43,962 nt of DNA, taken from a virus. Both the position numbers and the translations under genes were made by a program. The notes under the pieces are model-generated. The model made no database searches and was not told the DNA's origin. It saw nothing but the letters and a program-made list of their open reading frames with translations. Shown here piece by piece: positions 38,153 to 43,962 of the stretch (position 1 is the first letter of the stretch; each line of letters opens with the position of its first letter). The stretch lies in IMG/VR virus record IMGVR_UViG_3300026484_000004, positions 1-43,962 of that record. One strand, 5' to 3'.

Positions 38153-38865
38153 TTTATCTCCTTTATCAATGATAGATTTAAGCTATAGTCCACTAATAGC
38201 TCCTCACCTCTTTTTATACTTCTAGTTGTAACTACATTATCAAATCTATCAAATTCTATATTTGCCTTAATAGAATGATTTACATACCTGCCTAGCTCAG
38301 TCCTAATACCATTTAGCGAAGCCTTACCAAGAGTAGCACCTTTTATATAATCCTGATTAACGAATAGGCCTTTGCCGTGCACTTTACTACTAGCTACGGT
38401 AAATATACCTCTATAGGCTTCAGAGTAAGTATCCTTGTTAAAAGCAATTGCATCAGCCTGCTCTAAAGTAATATCATGTTCAGCTAGCATCATAACAAAT
38501 TTATCCTCGTGTAATGTTGTGAACATTCTTTCAATTTCATCTATATCCTTGCTATCAGTAGGTATAATATTATGTACCACACACTCAGTATAGGCCAGAC
38601 CTACTTTTCTGCTTTGGTCAAGTGCTTCAAATGTACAAGGTGCATTAAGCATTTTAGACTCATTACCTATACGTACTTGCATAACACCAGATACCAGCGT
38701 AGTTAAATGATTTGTCTTGTGGGCGGCGCCTAGTACAAGTGTACCGGCTGGTACAATCATTTCACGAACACAGACACCATCACTAAAATAATGATTAGTG
38801 CTAGGCTCAATCAATATGCCTCTACTTATAAGTGACGATACAGAGGCTGATATATCTTTAACCAT
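38137..38865 (-). CDS. Cupin-like plus SET-domain protein (putative protein methyltransferase)
   Basis: A 242-residue two-domain protein. Residues about 36-105 look like a small cupin/beta-helix barrel (MIVPAGTLVLGAAHKTNHL, VSGVMQVRIG, NAPCTFEALDQ). Residues about 150-232 are a SET domain: SSKVHGKGLFVNQDYIKGAT, the core RYVNHS (193-198) and GEELLVDY (220-227), the two motifs that bind S-adenosylmethionine and the substrate lysine. It is encoded inside the virion cluster, between a large tail protein and the injection proteins. Lysine methylation of virion or host proteins is the inferred activity; SET domains without activity are also known. Confidence 0.7.
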   Translation of the reverse strand: MVKDISASVSSLISRGILIEPSTNHYFSDGVCVREMIVPAGTLVLGAAHKTNHLTTLVSGVMQVRIGNESKMLNAPCTFEALDQSRKVGLAYTECVVHNIIPTDSKDIDEIERMFTTLHEDKFVMMLAEHDITLEQADAIAFNKDTYSEAYRGIFTVASSKVHGKGLFVNQDYIKGATLGKASLNGIRTELGRYVNHSIKANIEFDRFDNVVTTRSIKRGEELLVDYSLNLSLIKEIKCQQQ

Positions 38866-39080
38866 TATAACTCCTTAACTTTTGTAAATAATCTATACAT
38901 AAAGTCCCTCCAGTTAGGTGAGTCAGTTGGCCCATTAGTACCCTCTAATTCATATAGACGCTCTATATCAGACTTGTACGTATCAAAGTCAGTTCTAAGC
39001 GACTCTATAGCTGAAGCTACGCCTGCATTAAACGCATCTTGCAGCTCTTTATTAGTACTATCAGTAGGTACCTCAAGCAT
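38865..39080 (-). CDS. Small acidic helical protein
   Basis: A 71-residue protein overlapping its neighbours on both sides (8 bp with the 840-residue gene). It is acidic and helical: LQDAFNAGVASAIESLRTDF, then DIERLYELEGTNG, ending MYRLFTKVKEL. Similar small proteins precede structural genes in many podophages, but no family is recognised. Confidence 0.55.
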   Translation of the reverse strand: MLEVPTDSTNKELQDAFNAGVASAIESLRTDFDTYKSDIERLYELEGTNGPTDSPNWRDFMYRLFTKVKEL

Positions 39081-41595
39081 TTTCTCTCCCTCTTAAAGTA
39101 TATTCAATAGAGTGTAATTTACCTACCCCAGTAACCTCGAATTGAATACTATAACCTTTATTAAACTCGTTTGGAATACCTAAGGTAGTTACCCCATCTA
39201 CAAGCGCTTCTAAAAGTAATACGACTTCATCATCAATGAATACCGTACAAAAGCCTTTACCTTCAAAGTTTACCCTTACCTTATCATACTCTTTAAGATT
39301 ACTAATTGCATTGTCTGTAACTTTACCAGTTCTATAAGCCATAGTACGCTTAGCTACCTCTATATCCCCTGCTATTAATACTGACTTCTCTGTACTAGCT
39401 CTAAACTCAATCTCATATAATTTCGTAAATCTAGTAGCATAAAGTTTACCATACATCTCGCCAAGACCTGAGTAATCTAAGGCATCTATATAGCTAAATG
39501 TCATATCGAGCAAGTTCATACGTAGTATAAAGCCGGTTTTGAGCAGCAAGAAATAATCCTCACCAACTACTGCAGATGAGGTGATGTTATTCTCCATGTT
39601 AATTAAGCCTAGCTTATTGTAACTTACAAGCTGAACTTTACCACCATCTGCTATAGATATACCATCGCTACTAGCGCAGATAGCCATACCATTCCATTCT
39701 TGTATAGACTTATCATTGATACAACCTTGAGTACCAGATAATTTCCTATATGTAAAATTACTAGTTTCAGCATTTAATATGATATAAGTAGTAGTATTAC
39801 TATATACTACAAGCCCATTAGATATACTACAGAGACCAGTAACACCGTGAGATACATTTAGGAAGTTTAGCCCGTCCCACTCATTAGGTCTACCTAAGTT
39901 ACTCCATAGTACTGTAAAGTATTTTGAATAGTCTTGTAAATCATCATCAGAGGCATGCATAGTCCATTCACTATTAAGATATACTATCTTCATATTATTA
40001 AGTATAGTTTCACCAGCTAACGTACCTTCGGCATAAGTGTATCCATCTGCGCTAAGTCCGCTGGCTGTGTATATATCACCATTGTTAGGAGTAGTAGGGT
40101 ACTCATTAGCGCTATCGGGTGTGTACACATCTGTTATGATTGTGTAACCTTTAGTAGCGCAGAATAGTCTACCTCTATGCTCTGTAAAAAATCTGACATC
40201 ACGAGGTAGAGGTACAATAGTTCTAGGAGGCATAAGTCTACCTAAATCTTCAATCTTTGTGTTGTCAGTATATGTAACTGGTAAATCAGCTAATGCGAAT
40301 TGTTTAACATACAGGAATGAGGTACCACCAGAGTATAACCCAGAGTTTCTACGGTATAAATTTACTTTGTTTACATCAGTAGATGGCTGGTCCATAGCAG
40401 GTATAATAATATTTATAGCTTGTCCGTCTGAATGTATGATGGTAGATATAGGCCCAATAGCTGTTTCTACACCTGCATCAGTTTCAAAAGTTAATGCATA
40501 CTCTAATTCGCCTCTAAGGTCCTTGTCGCCTATAGAGGCTAGGAGTGAGTCACCTATACCATTAGCATATGAAGCTGACTTATCCAGAATAACAGCCCTA
40601 GGAGTATTAACCAGTGAGGCGTGAATTTCTTTAATATAATAACCATCATGTCTTATCTCCATAGTAGCTAGTGGCCAATAACCAAAGTCATGCCTAACTA
40701 TAAATTTTTTCATGCCATCTACTCTAATATCATCAACAACTTTAATAACTTGGCCTATAGTATAAACACCATCTACAACTAAATTGCCATGGTTACCAGT
40801 AGCAAAGTCTAAAGTTAAAGCAGGAGAAGTAGTCCAAGCAGTAACTCCAAAGGTAACCGTAGCTTTACCGCTGCCAGACCAGCTAATGTTGCTAAATAAA
40901 GTAGCCGCAGCGTGTACATCTGTAACTATTCTCTTTGTGCCTTTTTCAAATGGATAGGTTCCTGCAGCCACATCAAAGTCTACAAACTTTTTATCTGCAT
41001 TTACAGAGTCTTTAATCTCTATATAAGTTCCGCTAACTAATCTGTATACAGCTGTAACTGTACCTACTACGTTAGAGTAATCTATGTACAGTCTATGCGC
41101 CTCATGCTCATTATCTGTCGTGAACTCAGAAGTAGTAGGAATTCCATCAATAATGAACAAGTACCGGTATGTGTAGTTCTTTTGCAATGCACCCATAAGA
41201 GTAGCATCTTCTTCATAAGTGTATATTACTGAGCCTACATCAACTTCTACTATATTAACTGATATAGTAGTTGTAGGTTTAGCAATACCCATTTCCATCC
41301 ATTTGAGTCTGCCGTCAATTAACTTACCATCTGTATACCTAGGTGCAACACCATCACTACGAAATAGTTGATTATGCATTCTAGCTATCTGAGTATCTCC
41401 ATCAGCAGATACTACCTTGTTTTGATACTCTAAGAATACAGGGTTAACATCTAATTGTACAAATTGACGTTCAGGTAGTGAAGCTACAGAACCAGAGGCA
41501 ATATCAGCACTAACAACATCTGTACATTCGTTAAGTCCGATTTTGCGCTCATTCTTAAGGAGATTTAAGCCCCCATTGAAAATGTTAAGTTCCAT
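39073..41595 (-). CDS. Large tail protein, probable beta-propeller nozzle/stabilisation type
   Basis: An 840-residue beta-rich protein. The N-terminus (NIFNGGLNLLKNERKIGLNE then CTDVVSADIASGSVASLP) is like that of podovirus tail-hub proteins that begin with a short strand followed by a list of blades. In the C-terminal half there are repeated W/Y and GxxS blades (HRGRLFCATKG, NGLVVYSNTTTYIIL, NGMAICASSDGISIADGG, GEDYFLLLKTGFILRMNL) resembling a beta propeller, as in P22 gp10-like or T7 gp12-like nozzle proteins. It likely closes the tail tube. It has its own promoter (41620-41640). No detailed family match is claimed. Confidence 0.6.
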   Translation of the reverse strand: MELNIFNGGLNLLKNERKIGLNECTDVVSADIASGSVASLPERQFVQLDVNPVFLEYQNKVVSADGDTQIARMHNQLFRSDGVAPRYTDGKLIDGRLKWMEMGIAKPTTTISVNIVEVDVGSVIYTYEEDATLMGALQKNYTYRYLFIIDGIPTTSEFTTDNEHEAHRLYIDYSNVVGTVTAVYRLVSGTYIEIKDSVNADKKFVDFDVAAGTYPFEKGTKRIVTDVHAAATLFSNISWSGSGKATVTFGVTAWTTSPALTLDFATGNHGNLVVDGVYTIGQVIKVVDDIRVDGMKKFIVRHDFGYWPLATMEIRHDGYYIKEIHASLVNTPRAVILDKSASYANGIGDSLLASIGDKDLRGELEYALTFETDAGVETAIGPISTIIHSDGQAINIIIPAMDQPSTDVNKVNLYRRNSGLYSGGTSFLYVKQFALADLPVTYTDNTKIEDLGRLMPPRTIVPLPRDVRFFTEHRGRLFCATKGYTIITDVYTPDSANEYPTTPNNGDIYTASGLSADGYTYAEGTLAGETILNNMKIVYLNSEWTMHASDDDLQDYSKYFTVLWSNLGRPNEWDGLNFLNVSHGVTGLCSISNGLVVYSNTTTYIILNAETSNFTYRKLSGTQGCINDKSIQEWNGMAICASSDGISIADGGKVQLVSYNKLGLINMENNITSSAVVGEDYFLLLKTGFILRMNLLDMTFSYIDALDYSGLGEMYGKLYATRFTKLYEIEFRASTEKSVLIAGDIEVAKRTMAYRTGKVTDNAISNLKEYDKVRVNFEGKGFCTVFIDDEVVLLLEALVDGVTTLGIPNEFNKGYSIQFEVTGVGKLHSIEYTLRGRENA

Positions 41596-41619
41596 ATTTT
41601 ACCTACCTTATAATCATAT

Positions 41620-41640
41620 ATTATATCATATTAATCTTAA
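41620..41640 (-). promoter_or_regulatory. Late promoter upstream of the large tail protein
   Basis: Minus strand: TTAAGA, nine bases ending TATGA, then TATAAT, the best late-strand match. A second TTAAGATTAG lies just upstream, giving two direct TTAAGATTA copies. It lies in the 52-base gap between the lysis genes and the large tail gene. Confidence 0.65.
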
Positions 41641-41647
41641 ACTAATC

Positions 41648-42013
41648 TTAATATGTCCAAATAACTTGCTTATCTTTTGTTAAGTCAGTATCTCCGTGCA
41701 CAAAGCCCTTAGCTATACCTATGCGGTTAAACCCAGCGCTTAATAATGCGAATACTACTATGTAGCGCTCACGGCTACCAGTCACTTTTATATCTACCGC
41801 TTCACACTCTTCCTCTTCAGTAGTTAAATGAGCACTGTCATCCGCTCCACCTTCGCTCTTATTACGCTTAGGGCATCTACAGGCGCTATTAACTATGAAT
41901 GGAATACCTGCTAGTGCTCTAGCTTTGTCTATTCTATCTAAAGTAACTTTAGACATATTGTTTATACCGCAGCCACATTTACACGCAAACTCTTCAATTT
42001 TAAAATACTTCAT
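41648..42013 (-). CDS. Peptidase M15-type endolysin (VanY/D-Ala-D-Ala family)
   Basis: A 121-residue lysis enzyme of the Peptidase_M15_3 group. Zinc ligands are visible in SAHL (His62), AVDI (Asp74) and FVHGD (His106), with Asp108 nearby as in the family. The start FKIEEFACKCGCG is the usual beginning of this group, and SACRCPKRN follows. It should cut peptide cross-links of the cell wall. No signal peptide, so it relies on the holin encoded immediately upstream, with which its start overlaps (TAATG). Confidence 0.85.
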   Translation of the reverse strand: MKYFKIEEFACKCGCGINNMSKVTLDRIDKARALAGIPFIVNSACRCPKRNKSEGGADDSAHLTTEEEECEAVDIKVTGSRERYIVVFALLSAGFNRIGIAKGFVHGDTDLTKDKQVIWTY

Positions 42014-42450
42014 TAATTACCTTTGTAAGATTTAACAGCTTTTTCAATGCTTCTACCAGCTATATAACCACCAATACCAAGTTTTAGTAAGTCCCACATG
42101 TTTTGAGTAAGCTCTAAAGTAGGTATCTTAGCTGAAAATAGGGCAGACATATACGGTACTATGATGTAGTTATTAGCTACTATAAATACAAACACTAGCA
42201 TAGTTATAGGTCTCCAATTACGTTGTAAATAACCTTCTCCCTGCGCTTCTGCTACTATAACTTCTTTTTGACTTTTTATGATAGACTTATTATAGTCTAT
42301 CAGCTGGCTAGTTATCTCAGTCTGAAACTTCTGTGCTCCAGCTTCTAGCTGCGCTTTTTGCTCTGGTGTAAGGTCAGGCGGAAAGTAGCTCTTAAATAAC
42401 TTTGCACCTGCCTCAACAATACTACCAATTCCTATATCCATATTAAACAT
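42013..42450 (-). CDS. Holin, 3TM family (GTA_holin-like)
   Basis: A 145-residue membrane protein. After an amphipathic N-terminus and a charged helix (about 25-65) comes the family core AEAQGEGYLQRNWRPITML (about 67-85), a hydrophobic segment about 83-106, then LLKLGIGGYIAGRSIEKAVK (about 121-140). This matches the holin_3TM superfamily. It would make lesions letting out the endolysin, which overlaps it. GGAG lies six bases before ATG 42450. Confidence 0.8.
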   Translation of the reverse strand: MFNMDIGIGSIVEAGAKLFKSYFPPDLTPEQKAQLEAGAQKFQTEITSQLIDYNKSIIKSQKEVIVAEAQGEGYLQRNWRPITMLVFVFIVANNYIIVPYMSALFSAKIPTLELTQNMWDLLKLGIGGYIAGRSIEKAVKSYKGN

Positions 42451-42451
42451 A

Positions 42452-42772
42452 TTAAGCTCCGTATTTAATCTTATGATAAAGTCTAACAGCTTTAACCGCT
42501 AAAGCACGTCGATTAGTCCATTTATCAGCTCTAAACATACCCTCAAACATATTATCAGCCAACTCATATTTACCTAGGTCAGTTAGATAATCGTGCATAG
42601 TAACCATAGGTAAATTACTTGGTAAGTATCTAGGTATGATAAGAGTGGCGAATAATGGAACATCAGCACCATTAGTCTCATAACCTACTGGTATTGTTAT
42701 ACCCCCAAATGTATAAGGTTCGAGCACTACGAACTTATCATTCTTTGTAGGTTTTAACCTTATACTAAACAT
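42452..42772 (-). CDS. DUF1353 family protein
   Basis: A 106-residue protein with the DUF1353 pattern: ITIPVGYETNGADVP (about 24-38), then PMVTMHDYLTD (about 53-65), ADNMFEGMFRADKW (about 72-85) and a C-terminal helix with AVKAVRLYHKIKYG. The conserved DGA/NGAD...HDYL residues look like a metal or catalytic site. DUF1353 genes are frequent next to phage lysis or tail genes; the function is not established. It overlaps the preceding gene by 8 bp. Confidence 0.7.
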   Translation of the reverse strand: MFSIRLKPTKNDKFVVLEPYTFGGITIPVGYETNGADVPLFATLIIPRYLPSNLPMVTMHDYLTDLGKYELADNMFEGMFRADKWTNRRALAVKAVRLYHKIKYGA

Positions 42773-43163
42773 CTATTACAACCTTTGGAACATATTTCAT
42801 CTCAAACTTACGAAACACACCACACTCATTACCATTTAAGTTTGTGTAATCAATCTCATCTGCTGTAAAGTTAAGTTCATCTTCAATACCATTATCTCTC
42901 ATATCTACTAAACCTTTTGACTTAAGGTATGTGATGATAAGAGCTTCTTCTCCGTTAGCTGGGATAGCCCATCTAAATGTGGCAAATCTATCGTCAATCC
43001 TATCTACTGGAGTAAACATCTCACCTAACTCCTCACTAAGCCCATTGATTGAGTAATAAGTTCCATCTTCTTTAAGCATCTTTTTAAGCTCTATTGGTGT
43101 ATCTAATGTTGCTTTAGGCACTATGATATAATCATAAGCCTCTTTTAATTCTTCTTGTATCAT
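42765..43163 (-). CDS. Hypothetical late protein
   Basis: An acidic protein of 132 residues (MIQEELKEAYDYIIVPKATL, DELNFTADEIDYTNLNGNEC). AAAGGAAAT stands before ATG 43163. It has no membrane segment or recognised motif. It lies between the LamG adhesin and the lysis group; it may be a virion or lysis accessory protein. Confidence 0.55.
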   Translation of the reverse strand: MIQEELKEAYDYIIVPKATLDTPIELKKMLKEDGTYYSINGLSEELGEMFTPVDRIDDRFATFRWAIPANGEEALIITYLKSKGLVDMRDNGIEDELNFTADEIDYTNLNGNECGVFRKFEMKYVPKVVIDV

Positions 43164-43197
43164 TTTATTTCCTTTAATTTAAGTTGGACTACCTAGC

Positions 43198-43962
43198 CTA
43201 AGCTAGTAATCCTTTGTCTACTAATTCGTTGTATCTAAACTCTACTTCTTGTGGAGTCATTGCCTTTTGATGTACTTTGAATAGTCTAAGTGGTGTTGCT
43301 AGTTCACTATCTAAGTCATTAAGTATTTTACCTATAGGGTAGCTTGCGCTATCTGTAGATGTATTAATAATATCAGTGGTGCCTAAGCTACTCCCATCTA
43401 AGTATGTTGTAAAACTATTTTTAGACACAGATACTGCTATATGGTGGAAAAAATCTTGGTTTCGGAGTACACCATAAGCATTAAAATAGTTTGACTCTAT
43501 TGATACACTTAATGAACCACTGGCATAGTTAAATTGGCGTATACAATTTATATTATGTATACCCACACCTTTGTAGTCATAATTACCAATAGCATCATAA
43601 GTTTTTATATACATTATCAATTCTATCGAATACTCTTTACCAATACCTAACTCAGGTACCCATCCAGTATCCACATACCCACTTCCATCACACTCTAATC
43701 TATCAAATGAACTAGCATATGGGACACCTAATACATCTCTTTTCCACTTACTAGTTTGTAAGCCGTATGATAAGTTCTTAGCATCATCTCTTAGAGTTGA
43801 GGTAGGATTTGCGATTGGGTAGGTCGATGTTAGTTTTTTAACGGATATGTTATCTATTTCAACATTATATGTACCAGATGTAGTGGGTGCTATTGTAAAC
43901 CTTGTATTATTTGTTACTGTATTTGTTACTGTGTAGTGTCCGACACTCGATAATACACTACC
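43198..43962 (-). CDS. LamG/CBM-type tail adhesin, C-terminal part (continues from position 1)
   Basis: The rest of the 527-residue adhesin that starts at 946. Bases 43836-43962 duplicate 1-127. Entering from the junction the protein reads LTSTYPIANPTSTLRDDAKN, GLQTSKWKRDVLGVPYASSF, DRLECDGSGYVDTGWVPELG, and then a LamG sandwich ending FKVHQKAMTPQEVEFRYNEL. A GTG at 43674 could be mistaken for a start but lies mid-domain. The first blocks match the 741-residue adhesin closely at protein and DNA level. Role inferred: surface-glycan binding. Confidence 0.85.
   Translation of the reverse strand, partial: GSVLSSVGHYTVTNTVTNNTRFTIAPTTSGTYNVEIDNISVKKLTSTYPIANPTSTLRDDAKNLSYGLQTSKWKRDVLGVPYASSFDRLECDGSGYVDTGWVPELGIGKEYSIELIMYIKTYDAIGNYDYKGVGIHNINCIRQFNYASGSLSVSIESNYFNAYGVLRNQDFFHHIAVSVSKNSFTTYLDGSSLGTTDIINTSTDSASYPIGKILNDLDSELATPLRLFKVHQKAMTPQEVEFRYNELVDKGLLA
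43836..43962. repeat. Terminal direct repeat, right copy
   Basis: Identical to bases 1-127; see left copy. The non-redundant genome is 43,835 bp. Confidence 0.95.

Noticed and set aside
43198-43674. Separate 158-residue gene starting at GTG 43674
   Set aside because: The frame stays open upstream through the contig junction to ATG 946, and the GTG is in the middle of a conserved LamG block.
1-43962. tRNA genes, integrase, phage RNA polymerase, toxin-antitoxin or insertion sequence
   Set aside because: I looked for cloverleaf T-loops, tyrosine/serine recombinase signatures, single-subunit RNA polymerase motifs and transposases and saw none; a tool search would be firmer.

Overview
The window is a complete genome of an AT-rich, tailed bacteriophage, almost certainly a podovirus. 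The last 127 bases (43836-43962) repeat the first 127 exactly, so the molecule closes into a circle of 43,835 bp; a tail gene cut by the contig ends is restored in frame (527 codons plus stop) when they are joined. A P22-type portal, three proteins placed where injection proteins usually lie, an N4-gp56-like coat protein, no tape measure or sheath, a T7-like DNA polymerase and a gp2.5-like SSB all point to a podovirus. No integrase, phage RNA polymerase, tRNA or CRISPR array was seen, so a lytic life cycle using host RNA polymerase is likely. The host cannot be named; the AT-rich promoters and an AEP-primase/SF3-helicase protein resembling the NrS-1 type are only weak hints of a Campylobacterota-like host.

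Layout. Two divergent transcription units start from a control region at 10.86-11.21 kb and converge at 31.46 kb. The minus-strand (late) unit runs from scaffold (10855) through coat, decoration, adaptor, fibres and LamG adhesins, across the contig junction, then lysis genes (holin, M15 peptidase), a large tail protein, a SET-domain protein, portal and injection proteins, ending in what looks like a decayed gene. The plus-strand unit starts with terminase small and large subunits, then a 1-kb gene-free region full of repeats, tandem promoters and inverted repeats, then the early/replication genes (14.5-31.5 kb).

Replication and nucleotide genes: AEP primase-polymerase/SF3 helicase, Dda/RecD-like helicase, SSB, family-A DNA polymerase with proofreading domain, 5'-3' exonuclease, SF2 helicase, ATP-dependent DNA ligase, VRR-NUC nuclease. 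Between polymerase and exonuclease sits a nucleotide-metabolism set: a thymidylate-synthase-family enzyme carrying the Asn-to-Asp change that marks dCMP-acting members, a very short DHFR-like protein, an HTH regulator and a MazG/DUF5664-like diphosphohydrolase. I infer that this set may make a 5-substituted cytosine nucleotide (5-methyl or 5-hydroxymethyl), the most interesting candidate system in the window.

Control. A recurring promoter form (TTAAGA, 9-10 bp, TATAAT, often with TATG just upstream) occurs on both strands, in several places overlapping TAAGATTA/TAATCTTA palindromes that look like operators. By eye the whole sequence holds only two GATC sites, both in adhesin genes, suggesting strong selection by a GATC-cutting host.
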